From the NCBI GenBank assembly GCA_002365595.1, contig DFAM01000016.1, forward strand, positions 73,691 through 137,690: a DNA stretch of 64,000 nt. The letters run 5' to 3'. Below, piece after piece: positions 9,324 to 18,494 of the stretch. The number at the start of each line of letters is the position of its first letter. Position 1 is the first letter of the stretch. The position numbers and the translations under genes are program-made. The DNA is from Acinetobacter sp. UBA3106. GTDB taxonomy: Bacteria; Pseudomonadota; Gammaproteobacteria; Pseudomonadales; Moraxellaceae. The notes beneath the pieces are model-generated. The model was not told the origin of the DNA and ran no database searches. It was given only the letters and a program-made list of their open reading frames with translations.

Positions 9324-10676
9324 ATGTTTAGCATGCCAAAAATTAAACCATCTAAAATTGTCGTCGCGGTGGTCTGCATACTTGCGATCGCCGTAACCGC
9401 CTGGTTTTTCTTAAAACCTAAAGAACAGCAACCTCAATACATTACCAGCGAAGTGAGCCGTGGTGATATTGAGGATTCTGTGCTTGCAACCGGTGTACTT
9501 GAGGCGACCAAAATGGTCAGCGTGGGCGCACAGGTGTCCGGTCAGGTGAAAAAAATGTATGTGAAATTGGGCGACCAGGTGAAACAAGGTCAACTGATTG
9601 CTCAAATTGATTCGATCCGTCAGGAAAATGACCTAAAAACGGCTGAAGCGAGTATTAAAAATCAACAAGCGCAACTCGCAGTCAAGCAAGCCAACCTAGC
9701 TAAAGTTCAAGCCGAATATCAACGCCAACAAGCGATGTATGCACAAGATGCAACCTCACGTGCTGAACTTGAGTCCGCATTGGCCAGCTATAAAACAGCC
9801 CAAGCTGATATTTTGGCAATTAATGCACAAATTGAACAATCCCGTTTAACCCTGGCAACGGCTAAAGAAGATTTGGGCTATACCCAGATTGTTGCGCCGA
9901 TGGATGGTACGATTGTGGCGATTGTGACTGAGGAAGGCCAAACCGTAAACGCCAACCAAAGTGCACCGACTATTGTAAAACTGGCAAAACTTGACAACAT
10001 GACCATCAAGGCGGAAATTTCTGAAGCCGACGTGATGAAAGTTGAAGAAGGTCAAACTGTATATTTCACTACCTTGGGCAATAGCGACAAAAAACATTAT
10101 GCAAAACTGCGCCAAGTAGAACCTGCACCGAATTCAATTAATACTGAAACCAATAACAGTTCAACCTCATCTTCAAGTTCTGCGGTGTATTACAACGCCT
10201 TATTTGATGTACCCAATGAAGATGGCAAGCTACGTATTGATATGACTGCACAGGTTTATATCGTACTGAATGAAGCAAAAAATGTGTTAACCGTTCCTGC
10301 GGCGGCTTTACAAACTTCAAACCGTCCACAAGGCAAACGTAGTGAGCGTAATGTAGACAAAGCCAAGGAACAAAAGCCGGCTGCTACAGATCAGGCTAAA
10401 GCTGAACGACCAAAACGCCTGGAACTGTCTGCTGAAGAAAAATCCCTGATTGAACAAGGCAAAGCTTCCATGTCGATGGTTCGTGTAGTGCAGGCTGATG
10501 GCACTGCAAAACCGCAACCTGTGTTGGTTGGCTTGAACAACCGTGTCACTACTCAAGTGATTAAAGGCTTGAAACAAGGTGACAAAGTCGTGATTGCAGA
10601 TGCTTCTGATACATCAAATGATTCTGCAAAACGTAGTAACCGTGCTGGCGGTGGTGCTGGTCCAATGAGAATGTAA
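9324..10676 (+). CDS. macA: MacA-like periplasmic adaptor
   Basis: This membrane-fusion protein links the MacB ATPase to an outer membrane channel. The 450 residues comprise an uncleaved N-terminal membrane anchor (about 11-28), a first lipoyl/biotinyl half with SVGAQVSGQVKKMYVKLGD, a long alpha-helical hairpin (about 95-180, Gln/Ala/Leu-rich), a second lipoyl half and beta-barrel, and a membrane-proximal domain. An unusual Lys/Glu/Ala-rich insert (about 330-385) lies in the last part. ATGs at 9324 and 9333 are both possible; neither has a good ribosome binding site. The stop overlaps the macB start by one base. MacA-MacB exports macrolides or haem-like substrates in enterobacteria, and the same architecture with an outer membrane factor exports siderophores in pseudomonads (PvdRT-OpmQ). 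The substrate here is unknown. Confidence 0.85.
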   Translation: MFSMPKIKPSKIVVAVVCILAIAVTAWFFLKPKEQQPQYITSEVSRGDIEDSVLATGVLEATKMVSVGAQVSGQVKKMYVKLGDQVKQGQLIAQIDSIRQENDLKTAEASIKNQQAQLAVKQANLAKVQAEYQRQQAMYAQDATSRAELESALASYKTAQADILAINAQIEQSRLTLATAKEDLGYTQIVAPMDGTIVAIVTEEGQTVNANQSAPTIVKLAKLDNMTIKAEISEADVMKVEEGQTVYFTTLGNSDKKHYAKLRQVEPAPNSINTETNNSSTSSSSSAVYYNALFDVPNEDGKLRIDMTAQVYIVLNEAKNVLTVPAAALQTSNRPQGKRSERNVDKAKEQKPAATDQAKAERPKRLELSAEEKSLIEQGKASMSMVRVVQADGTAKPQPVLVGLNNRVTTQVIKGLKQGDKVVIADASDTSNDSAKRSNRAGGGAGPMRM

Positions 10677-12658
10677 TGATGAGTCAAGATCAACAACCTT
10701 TGCTCAAGGTCACAGATCTGACTCGTGAATTCCCTGCCGGGGAAAGCACCATTCAGATTCTAAAGGGCATTAATTTAGAAATTTATCCCGGAGAACTGGT
10801 GGCCATTGTCGGGCAATCCGGTTCGGGGAAATCCACCCTGATGAATATCCTCGGTTGTCTAGATCAACCGACTGCGGGTAGCTATCAGGTTAAAGGGCGC
10901 GAAACACGCAAATTGGAACCGGATGAACTGGCACAACTGCGCCGTGAATATTTCGGTTTTATTTTCCAGCGCTATCATTTACTCGGTGATTTAACTGCGG
11001 CAGGGAATGTTGAAGTACCAGCGATTTATGCTGGAGTGGATGCCTCTGCGCGTCAGCAACGTTCAACCGAACTGCTGTCCAACCTAGGTTTAGCTGAAAA
11101 AACCCAGAACCGTCCCAGTCAGCTTTCCGGTGGTCAGCAGCAACGTGTTTCGATTGCACGTGCCCTGATGAATGGCGGCGATGTGATTCTGGCCGATGAA
11201 CCGACCGGTGCACTGGATAAAAACAGTGGTATTGAAGTGATGCGTATTTTACGTGAACTAAATGCCAAAGGTCATACCATCATTTTGGTTACCCACGATC
11301 ATAACGTTGCGAAAAATGCCTCGCGCATTATTGAAATCAGTGACGGGAATATTATTTCGGATAAACCGAATGTTCCTGAAACCGATGGCGAAGTACTGGA
11401 AAAGCAGCAGCTTGACCGTACCCCGCAAAAGAAAACACCTTCTTGGCGTTCGGCAGCCGACCGGCTAGGCGAAGCCTTCCGTATGGCACTGCTGGCCATG
11501 AATGCCCACCGCATGCGTACCTTTCTGACCATGCTCGGGATCATTATTGGTATTGCATCTGTTGTATCGGTAGTCGCTTTAGGGAATGGCTCACAGAAAC
11601 AGATTCTGGAAAATATCAGCAGTCTGGGTACCAATACGATTACGGTTTATCAGGGTCGTGGATTTGGTGATAACTCCAAAACCGCCCAAGTCAAAACTCT
11701 GGTTCCTGCCGATGCGGAAGCCTTGGCTGAACAACCTTATGTCGATGGGGTCAGTCCTTCAGTCAATAGCAGCGTCACTGCCCGTTTTAAAGATACCGAA
11801 GCGTCTGCCACAGTGAATGGTGTCAGTGAAGACTTTTTCTACGTGAAAGGCATGACCTTCGAATCGGGGCAACCTTTTGACAAAGAAGGTGTCACTAAAC
11901 GTGCCCAAGATGTGGTGATTGATGACAATACCAAAAAGACATTTTTTAGTGATGGCACCAATCCTGTCGGTCAAGTTATTTTGCTGGGCAGTGTACCGAG
12001 TCGTATTATTGGCGTGATTGAAGCGCAAAAATCGATGATGGGGAATTCAGACAGCCTGAATGTTTATCTGCCCTACTCCACTGTGATGAGCCGGATGTTA
12101 GGTCAGGCCAATGTACGTAGCATCATCGTGCGGATCAAAGATGAATACCCAAGTGCGGCAGCTGAAAATGCCATTTTGAACCTGTTGGTACAACGTCACG
12201 GCGCACAGGATGTATTCACCCAAAATGCAGACAGTATTCGTGAAACCATTCAACAAACCACTCAGACCATGACTCTACTGGTTTCTGCAATTGCGGTGAT
12301 TTCCCTGATTGTCGGCGGTATTGGGGTCATGAACATCATGCTGGTTTCGGTGACCGAACGTACTCAGGAAATTGGCGTACGTATGGCGGTCGGTGCTCGT
12401 CAAAGTGACATCTTGCAGCAGTTCCTGATTGAAGCCGTGTTGGTGTGTATTTTAGGCGGAATTTTAGGTGTGCTTTTATCTTTAGGTATTGGGCAGCTGA
12501 TTAGTCATTTTGCTGGCGGTACTTTCCAGATGGCATATTCAACCACATCGATTATTGCAGCCTTTGTCTGTTCCAGCATGATCGGAATTATCTTTGGTTT
12601 TATCCCGGCCCGTAATGCAGCACAGCTTAATCCTGTCGATGCACTTTCTCGCGAATAA
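10676..12658 (+). CDS. macB: MacB-like ABC exporter, ATPase plus permease
   Basis: This single polypeptide of 660 residues combines an N-terminal ABC ATPase with a four-helix MacB/FtsX permease. Walker A is GQSGSGKST (about 45), the signature LSGGQQQR, and Walker B VILADEPTGALD. A linker leads to the first membrane helix (about 280), then a large periplasmic domain, then three closing helices, the second near IAVISLIVGGIGVMNIMLV. The mechanotransmission family works with a periplasmic adaptor and an outer membrane channel, and both are encoded on either side. Two adjacent ATGs (10676, 10679) could start it. The overlap with macA implies coupled translation. Confidence 0.93.
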   Translation: MMSQDQQPLLKVTDLTREFPAGESTIQILKGINLEIYPGELVAIVGQSGSGKSTLMNILGCLDQPTAGSYQVKGRETRKLEPDELAQLRREYFGFIFQRYHLLGDLTAAGNVEVPAIYAGVDASARQQRSTELLSNLGLAEKTQNRPSQLSGGQQQRVSIARALMNGGDVILADEPTGALDKNSGIEVMRILRELNAKGHTIILVTHDHNVAKNASRIIEISDGNIISDKPNVPETDGEVLEKQQLDRTPQKKTPSWRSAADRLGEAFRMALLAMNAHRMRTFLTMLGIIIGIASVVSVVALGNGSQKQILENISSLGTNTITVYQGRGFGDNSKTAQVKTLVPADAEALAEQPYVDGVSPSVNSSVTARFKDTEASATVNGVSEDFFYVKGMTFESGQPFDKEGVTKRAQDVVIDDNTKKTFFSDGTNPVGQVILLGSVPSRIIGVIEAQKSMMGNSDSLNVYLPYSTVMSRMLGQANVRSIIVRIKDEYPSAAAENAILNLLVQRHGAQDVFTQNADSIRETIQQTTQTMTLLVSAIAVISLIVGGIGVMNIMLVSVTERTQEIGVRMAVGARQSDILQQFLIEAVLVCILGGILGVLLSLGIGQLISHFAGGTFQMAYSTTSIIAAFVCSSMIGIIFGFIPARNAAQLNPVDALSRE

Positions 12659-12669
12659 GGATTTTTAGA

Positions 12670-14073
12670 ATGCAAATGAATTTTACCAAACTTGTCGCTA
12701 GTCTTATTTTAACTGGATCACTGGTCGGTTGTGCTGCGGTGGTGAAAACCCCGTATGAGCAGCCTGCCGTAAATATTCCAGGCAATTTCCAGAACAGTAA
12801 AGCACTCAGCCAGCAGGTACATGCCGATGTCTACGCTGATCAATGGTGGACCCTGTTTGGCGATGCACAGCTGAATCAACTGGTTAATCAGGTGTTAGCG
12901 ACTAATACCGATTTGGCAGTGGCTGGCATTAACTTGCAGCAGGCACGCTTACAAGCCGGTTTGGCTCAAAACAGGCAAGGTCCACGGGTCAGCTCCAGCG
13001 TTTCAGCAGGACATAGTATTGACCTGAATTCAGGTGATGATGCTTCACGCGGCTTGTCTTTAAGTGGCGGTGTGAGTTATGAACTCGATTTGTTCGGCAA
13101 ACTGGCGCGTCAAACTGAAGCCAGTAAATGGGAAGCGCTAGCGACTGAACAGGACTTGCAAAGTACCGCACAAAGTCTGATAGCGACCACTGCCAACTTA
13201 TACTGGCAATTGGGCTATCTGAATGAACGCTATCAGATAGCCCAACAAAACCTCGCCAGTACACAAAAAGTCTTTGAGCTGGTACGCACCCAATATCGTG
13301 CCGGGGCAGTTTCAGGTCTGGATCTCACCTCTGCAGAACAATCGGTTCAAAGCCAAAGAGCCAGTTTAAGTCAGATCGAACAGCAGCGTGTTGAAGCACG
13401 CACGGCTTTGGCCGTTTTACTTAATATGCCCGTCCAGCAACTGAACATTCAGGAACCTGCCCGTTTACCGCGGATTACCCTACCGACTGTATCGGCTGGC
13501 TTGCCGGCTGACTTGCTGTCGCGTCGTCCGGATTTACAAGCCTCCGAATTACGTTTACGTAAGGCTTTGGCAAGCAAAGATGCCACTAAGGCCAGCTATT
13601 ATCCTTCCATTAGTCTGACCGGAAATTTAGGTTCTTCCAGCACATCGTTAACTAACCTGTTGCAGAACCCGGCTTTAACCTTGGGTGCGAATCTCAGCTT
13701 GCCGTTCCTGCAATACAACGATATGAAGAAAGATGTGGCGATTAGTAATCTGGATTATGAAAAATCGATTATGCAATATCGCCAGACCTTATATCAGGCT
13801 TTTGCTGATGTAGAAAATGCGCTATCTGCACGCACGGAATTAAACAAACAGGTGGCTTTGCAGGAACGGAATGTACAGCTGGCCGAGAAAACCGAGCGCT
13901 TAACTGAAGTGCGTTACCGCAACGGTGCCATCGCGCTGAAAAACCTGCTCGATGCCCAGGAAACCACACGTAATGCCCGACTTTCTTTGGTGCAGACCAG
14001 ACAGAGTCAATACAATGCCTATGTAACCTTGATGCAAGCTTTAGGTGGCAGTCCCATCAAACAATTGCCTTAA
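12670..14073 (+). CDS. Outer membrane factor lipoprotein (TolC/OprM type)
   Basis: This is the exit duct of the exporter. The 467 residues start with a lipoprotein signal and lipobox LVGC (Cys near residue 21). Two tandem OEP repeats follow, each with long coiled-coil helices; SRRPDLQASELRLRKALAS opens the second repeat, as in NodT/OprM proteins. It lies 11 bases after macB and is followed by a strong terminator, so the three genes form a closed operon. An adaptor, an ABC pump and a private channel together are more typical of the pseudomonad PvdRT-OpmQ layout than of enterobacterial macAB, which borrows TolC. Confidence 0.92.
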   Translation: MQMNFTKLVASLILTGSLVGCAAVVKTPYEQPAVNIPGNFQNSKALSQQVHADVYADQWWTLFGDAQLNQLVNQVLATNTDLAVAGINLQQARLQAGLAQNRQGPRVSSSVSAGHSIDLNSGDDASRGLSLSGGVSYELDLFGKLARQTEASKWEALATEQDLQSTAQSLIATTANLYWQLGYLNERYQIAQQNLASTQKVFELVRTQYRAGAVSGLDLTSAEQSVQSQRASLSQIEQQRVEARTALAVLLNMPVQQLNIQEPARLPRITLPTVSAGLPADLLSRRPDLQASELRLRKALASKDATKASYYPSISLTGNLGSSSTSLTNLLQNPALTLGANLSLPFLQYNDMKKDVAISNLDYEKSIMQYRQTLYQAFADVENALSARTELNKQVALQERNVQLAEKTERLTEVRYRNGAIALKNLLDAQETTRNARLSLVQTRQSQYNAYVTLMQALGGSPIKQLP

Positions 14074-14083
14074 GCCAAGCAAT

Positions 14084-14111
14084 AAAAAAAGCCTCAACAG
14101 AGGCTTTTTTT
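14084..14111 (+). terminator. Terminator closing the exporter operon
   Basis: AAAAAAAGCCTC-aaca-GAGGCTTTTTTT is a perfect stem with a T run, 10 bases after the outer membrane factor stop. Its A run on the other side could also serve the convergent gene at 14137. Confidence 0.9.
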
Positions 14112-14136
14112 ATTTAACTAGTTTTCAAGAAAAACT

Positions 14137-14658
14137 TTAAAAACTCGGACGATAATATTTATAAGTCAGACCTTTTTCATTATAAACGTCATAACTTTTT
14201 TGCTTAAAGTCAGAGACCCATTGCTTGCCATTAAACCCTGCAATATGTCCATACACATGTTTACCGGTCCGATCAATAATATAAATATCGCCTTCTTTAG
14301 GAGCATCGAATTTAGGATTAATCTGTCGATAGCCAATTTTCATTAAAGTATTACCCCAGTCTGCCGCAGCAACGGGATGACTTTGAAAGCGTGCCCCTGC
14401 CGACTCTAAAGCAAGACGAATACTTTTCGCACACTTTTGTGAACTGCTATATGAACTGATACCCTGCAAGAAATTGGTGAATTTATTAATATCTATTCGT
14501 TGGCCATTAGTGGTCAATATATTATTTTTTTGAGATGATTTGACGGACGTGGATTCTGTATTTTTCTTAGAATTTTTACCAGATTTGGAACGTATTACGA
14601 TATTTGCCTGAACAGGAGCATGTACTTCACTCATGTTTACATTATGATCATAAGCCAT
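14137..14658 (-). CDS. CHAP/NlpC-P60-like cysteine amidase
   Basis: I recognise the fold, not a named gene. The 173-residue protein has a Ser/Lys/Asn-rich N-terminal 60 residues without a signal peptide. A papain-like core follows, with a candidate triad of Cys76 in SSQKCAKSIRLALESAG, His138 in YGHIAGFNGKQW, and Asp150 in WVSDF. The linking segment KEGDIYII is typical of CHAP enzymes. This pattern is common among peptidoglycan amidases, including type VI secretion effectors that lack signal peptides. It stands alone: convergent to the exporter operon, with 630 bases of gene-free DNA upstream. No immunity-type gene is beside it, so an effector role is inference; a cell-wall or phage-derived enzyme is also possible. 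An ATG at 14634 is an alternative start. Confidence 0.6.
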   Translation of the reverse strand: MAYDHNVNMSEVHAPVQANIVIRSKSGKNSKKNTESTSVKSSQKNNILTTNGQRIDINKFTNFLQGISSYSSSQKCAKSIRLALESAGARFQSHPVAAADWGNTLMKIGYRQINPKFDAPKEGDIYIIDRTGKHVYGHIAGFNGKQWVSDFKQKSYDVYNEKGLTYKYYRPSF

Positions 14659-15137
14659 TCTTTACCAAACACTCCTAAGCCTAAGACTAGCGGCTTTTCA
14701 TTTATTTCGACGGCAAGATGGTACCTGTTAAAATGTGATTTTTCATGTAACAAATGTAATTAAATATAAATAAATCCCGCCAAATTGAGTTAAATGATTA
14801 TTTTTTGTTAATTTTTATAATTCAAAAGCACTGAAAATTTAATTGATGCTCACTCGAGCAAGACTAAGCTGTTATTGCGTTTCGAGTCTCTAAGCCATAA
14901 TTCGATGGAATAAAATGGCATAAATTGCGAAATCTGATATGGGCTATATTTTGTAATTTTTTTAAGCCCTGCTTGTGCTCTTGCAGGATCATGCAATTAT
15001 TTTGAATATTGAATAGCAACTGACCTATAGCGTTTTTTAGGGGTTTGAAAATTCTTTACAGAAAAATTGATTCATTTTCCTTACCCTTATAATTTTTCAT
15101 CCAATCCAGTCAAGATTTGACGTGATGACTCAGGTCA
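14659..15137. other. Gene-free AT-rich spacer
   Basis: No supported reading frame lies on either strand between the CHAP-like gene and thyA. The sequence holds T-rich runs and no repeat copies seen elsewhere in the window. It must contain the divergent promoters for both genes, but I cannot place them confidently. Confidence 0.5.
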
Positions 15138-15180
15138 CCATAAAATATTAATAATATTTATATAAATCATTATTTTATGG
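15138..15180. other. Inverted repeat upstream of thyA
   Basis: CCATAAAATA (15138-15147) and TATTTTATGG (15171-15180) are exact complements with a 23-base AT-rich spacer. It lies about 110 bases before the thyA start. It could form a hairpin or be a two-site protein target. Confidence 0.4.
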
Positions 15181-15291
15181 AAATTTACTCACAGATTTTA
15201 ATTTAGCTATCTGCTCCCTTGATAGAGTTTCCTCACCGGTAAAAAAAGGCTAATATGTGCCACATGCAATTCACACGATTATGAGAGAGAC

Positions 15292-16134
15292 ATGCGTCAA
15301 TATTTAGACCTTTTACAACATATCCTCGACAACGGTGGCGACAAAGGCGATCGTACTGGAACAGGTACACGTTCTGTATTTGGTCATCAAATGCGCTTTG
15401 ATCTTTCCAAAGGTTTCCCTTTATTGACCACCAAAAAAGTTCATTTCCGTTCTATCGTGATTGAACTGTTATGGTTTTTAAAAGGCGATACCAACGTTAA
15501 ATATCTGCAAGACAACAAAGTGACGATTTGGGATGAATGGGCGACTGCAGAACAAACGGCTCGTTTTGGTCGTCCTGAAGGTGAGTTGGGTCCTGTCTAT
15601 GGTCATCAATGGCGTAACTTTGGCGCAACTAAAAAAGAAAATGGCTTATATGAGCAAGATGGTTTTGACCAGATCAAATGGTTGATTAATGAAATTAAGA
15701 CCAATCCTAATTCACGCCGTTTAATTGTCTCTGGCTGGAACCCGAATGAAGCGGGAACTGTGGCGCTTCCACCTTGTCATACCCTGTTCCAGTTCTTTGT
15801 CCAGAACGGTAAGCTGTCTTGTCAGCTCTATCAACGTAGTGCGGACGTTTTTTTGGGCGTGCCTTTTAATATTGCCAGCTATGCGCTGCTCACACATATG
15901 ATTGCGCAAGTATGCGACCTGGATGTAGGTGACTTTGTCTGGACCGGTGGTGATACCCATTTATATACCAACCATTTTGAACAGGCAAAATTACAGCTCA
16001 GCCGTGAACCTTTGCCACTTTGCCAATTAAAATTAAATCCTGAAGTGAAAGACATTTTCGACTTTAAATTTGAAGATATCGAAATTGTTGGTTATGAATC
16101 CCATCCAGGGATTAAAGCGCCGGTTGCGGTTTAA
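15292..16134 (+). CDS. thyA: Thymidylate synthase
   Basis: ThyA makes dTMP from dUMP using methylenetetrahydrofolate, giving dihydrofolate. The 280 residues contain the catalytic cysteine in ALPPCHTLFQFFV, the dUMP-binding CQLYQRSADVFLGVPFNIASY block and the C-terminal HPGIKAPVAV. It is slightly longer than the 264-residue enterobacterial protein owing to an insert near residues 85-120. It is followed 79 bases later by folA, which recycles its dihydrofolate product; the pair probably forms one unit interrupted by a small palindromic repeat. Confidence 0.98.
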   Translation: MRQYLDLLQHILDNGGDKGDRTGTGTRSVFGHQMRFDLSKGFPLLTTKKVHFRSIVIELLWFLKGDTNVKYLQDNKVTIWDEWATAEQTARFGRPEGELGPVYGHQWRNFGATKKENGLYEQDGFDQIKWLINEIKTNPNSRRLIVSGWNPNEAGTVALPPCHTLFQFFVQNGKLSCQLYQRSADVFLGVPFNIASYALLTHMIAQVCDLDVGDFVWTGGDTHLYTNHFEQAKLQLSREPLPLCQLKLNPEVKDIFDFKFEDIEIVGYESHPGIKAPVAV

Positions 16135-16154
16135 TTTCTAAAATCCCCCTTTAA

Positions 16155-16177
16155 TTCCCCCTTTTGCAAAGGGGGAA
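16155..16177. repeat. GC-rich palindrome between thyA and folA
   Basis: TTCCCCC...GGGGGAA with centre TTTTGCAAA, preceded by the same CCCCCTTTAA-type lead-in seen behind leuS and truA. It is a member of the dispersed palindrome family and could act as a processing or weak termination site within the pair. Confidence 0.65.
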
Positions 16178-16213
16178 AACGTATCTGAGTATAAAAAATA
16201 CAGGGAAAATTTT

Positions 16214-16726
16214 ATGACCTTCCAAAATTTAGAAGTGGTTCATGTTGTGGCCATGGACCAGCAGCGCTGCATTGGTAAAAATAATGACTTGCCTTGGCAC
16301 ATTTCAGCTGACCTCAAGCATTTTAAAGAAATCACCCAAGGCGGTGTTGTGGTTATGGGTCGCAAGACTCTGGAATCGATGGGTCGTACCTTACCGAAAC
16401 GGGTCAATTGGGTGATTACCCGTGACACCAGCTGGTCATTTGAAGGGACTAAAGTCGCCTATTCGATTGAAGAGGCCTTAGCCCAAGCGGTTGCCGATGT
16501 GCAAGCCTCAGAAAAGCCGGAAGCGATCTTTATTATCGGTGGCGGAGAAATCTTCAAACAGACCATGAATATTGCCGACCGTTTAGAGCTGACCCATGTT
16601 GAACTGGATGTTCAAGGCGATGCCTACTATCCGGAAATTCCAGCTGAATTTAAAAAGGTCGCCTCGGAACAACATATTGACGACAAAACTGGGATTGCTT
16701 TTGAGTTCGCAACTTACCGAAAATAA
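16214..16726 (+). CDS. folA: Dihydrofolate reductase
   Basis: FolA reduces dihydrofolate to tetrahydrofolate with NADPH and is the target of trimethoprim. The 170 residues show the Met20-loop motif GKNNDLPWHISADLKHF with the catalytic acidic residue in SADLKHF, the NADPH stretch VVMGRKTLESMGRTLPKR, and the GGGEIF turn. It acts with the upstream thyA. The DUF4105 gene starts 28 bases after its stop and may be cotranscribed. Confidence 0.97.
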   Translation: MTFQNLEVVHVVAMDQQRCIGKNNDLPWHISADLKHFKEITQGGVVVMGRKTLESMGRTLPKRVNWVITRDTSWSFEGTKVAYSIEEALAQAVADVQASEKPEAIFIIGGGEIFKQTMNIADRLELTHVELDVQGDAYYPEIPAEFKKVASEQHIDDKTGIAFEFATYRK

Positions 16727-16754
16727 AGGCAATAATTATTTATAACAGCCAAAT

Positions 16755-17804
16755 ATGCATAATATTGAAAGAAGCGGATTCATTATTGCCTTAGGCATGG
16801 GGCTGCTGCACTGCCTGTTCGGTCTTTTCGTTGTTGTGTCCTCTATTTGGTTGTGTATGGCGTTATGGTTTCAGGAACCGTTTAGCGGTTTTGTGACCCG
16901 AGTACTGATCGGTGTGTGGGTCGTTTTTGCCTTAACTATTCTCGGCATTTTTATTACCCAATCTGTCTTTAACCGCCAGACTGATGCGCTTATTTATTTG
17001 CTGGCTTTTCTACTGGGCTTATTTTGGTATTTTGGCCTGCCAGCCAAACAGGATCGTGACTGGAATCCGGAAGTGGCCCAAATCCTCTCTTATGAAAGAG
17101 AAGGCGACCATGTCACATTACATCATGTACGTAATTTTAACTGGCATGCAGATGGCAGTTATGATGAACGTTGGGAAACCCGTCAGTTTGATTTAAACCA
17201 GATTACCGGCGTGAATATCATCACCTCCTACTGGATGGGACCACGTATCGCGCATACCCTGGTCAGTTTTGATTTTGCCAATAGCCAACCACTGACCTTT
17301 TCGATTGAAATTCGCAAACAAAAAAATGAAGAATTTTCAACCTATGGCGGTTTTTTTAGAAAATATGAACTCAGCCTGATCGCAGCAGATGAAAAGGATC
17401 TGATTTATACCCGCAGCAATATTCGTGGTGAGCATGTCTATTTTTTCCCGGTCAATATGTCAAAAACAGAAAGACGGGCTTTGTTCGAAGAATATCTGCG
17501 TAAAGCCGATGAATTGAAACATCAGCCGAAATGGTATAACAGCTTGACCAGTAACTGTACCACGCTGGTGTTTGATATGGTGCAAGCGATATCCAAAAGA
17601 CCTTTCCCTGCAGATTATCGCCTGCTGGCTTCAGGCTATTTACCCAATTATCTGTATGACCTGAACGCCATTTCACATGACTTAACCATAAAACAGTGGT
17701 ATGAGATTGCCTACATTAACCCACGTGTCAGCAAGCTAAAGAATATTTCCAGTACCCAATATTCAGACTTGATTCGCCAAGGTATACCTAAACCAGCACC
17801 ATAA
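16755..17804 (+). CDS. DUF4105 membrane protein
   Basis: The 349-residue protein has three N-terminal membrane helices (about 10-32, 41-63, 72-90) and then a large domain outside the membrane. The hallmark NSLTSNCTT near residue 260 identifies DUF4105, a papain-like-fold family whose conserved Asn-Cys may be catalytic. The cysteine in this motif is kept here. Function is unknown; family members are envelope proteins of gamma-proteobacteria. No good ribosome binding site precedes the ATG, which fits translation following folA. Confidence 0.8.
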   Translation: MHNIERSGFIIALGMGLLHCLFGLFVVVSSIWLCMALWFQEPFSGFVTRVLIGVWVVFALTILGIFITQSVFNRQTDALIYLLAFLLGLFWYFGLPAKQDRDWNPEVAQILSYEREGDHVTLHHVRNFNWHADGSYDERWETRQFDLNQITGVNIITSYWMGPRIAHTLVSFDFANSQPLTFSIEIRKQKNEEFSTYGGFFRKYELSLIAADEKDLIYTRSNIRGEHVYFFPVNMSKTERRALFEEYLRKADELKHQPKWYNSLTSNCTTLVFDMVQAISKRPFPADYRLLASGYLPNYLYDLNAISHDLTIKQWYEIAYINPRVSKLKNISSTQYSDLIRQGIPKPAP

Positions 17805-17918
17805 AAATGACCATAATTAAAAATGTAAAAATATATAAAACATGGATTTATCCCTAGTTAAATCAGTATTTTTTTGTTTATATAGAACACAGCTTAAATC
17901 AAGAATGAGAATTCCAAT

Positions 17919-18380
17919 ATGTTAAAAAAACTATTTGCCGTTGGCATACTGGGCGCTGCGATTGCTTTTAGCGGTTGTGAAACCACTCCAAGCGCCTCTG
18001 CTACCATTGAAACTGCAAATTTAGTGCAACTGCAAAACCGTAGCTGGATTGCAACCCATATTGGCAATACTGAAATCAAAACAGCACCGACTGCACACAA
18101 TATTCCAAGTTTACAATTTGATGCGGCAACCAAACGGGTTAGCGGTGCTGATGGCTGTAACCGTATTATGGGCAGCTACGAAGCAGGTCGAGATACGCTC
18201 CTGCTCAGTCAAATGGCGGGAACCAAAATGGACTGTCTAGATCAGAACAATGTAGCGCCTCAATTTAATGAAGCCTTGGCTAAAGTCGCCAACTATCAGG
18301 TGTTTGGCAAGACCCTCAAATTGCTGGATCGTCATGGCAATGTGGTACTGCAATTCATCAGCCCGGTACAACCACGATAA
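17919..18380 (+). CDS. META-domain (HslJ-like) lipoprotein
   Basis: The 153 residues begin with a lipoprotein signal and lipobox FSGC (Cys at about 20). A single META domain follows, showing NRSWIATHIGN, a glycine-rich turn GADGCNRIMGSYE and MAGTKMDC, with paired cysteines. HslJ in Escherichia coli is a heat-inducible outer-membrane protein linked to novobiocin resistance; the role here is unknown. The gene has its own terminator and stands between the DUF4105 gene and msrA. Confidence 0.8.
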   Translation: MLKKLFAVGILGAAIAFSGCETTPSASATIETANLVQLQNRSWIATHIGNTEIKTAPTAHNIPSLQFDAATKRVSGADGCNRIMGSYEAGRDTLLLSQMAGTKMDCLDQNNVAPQFNEALAKVANYQVFGKTLKLLDRHGNVVLQFISPVQPR

Positions 18381-18390
18381 TCGCTCAAAC

Positions 18391-18414
18391 AAAAGCCTGA
18401 AATCTCAGGCTTTT
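18391..18414 (+). terminator. Terminator after the META lipoprotein
   Basis: AAAAGCCTGA-aatc-TCAGGCTTTT, a 10-bp stem ending in T residues, lies 10 bases after the stop codon. Confidence 0.75.
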
Positions 18415-18494
18415 GTGTTTAAAATGTATAAATTCATTGTCGCTTCATAGAAAGCCCCTATATTAAAAATAATAAACAAATACAGGATAAGATC

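Noticed and set aside
14659..15291. Search for an immunity gene beside the CHAP-like amidase
   Set aside because: No frame of 60 codons or more and no credible shorter gene on either strand.
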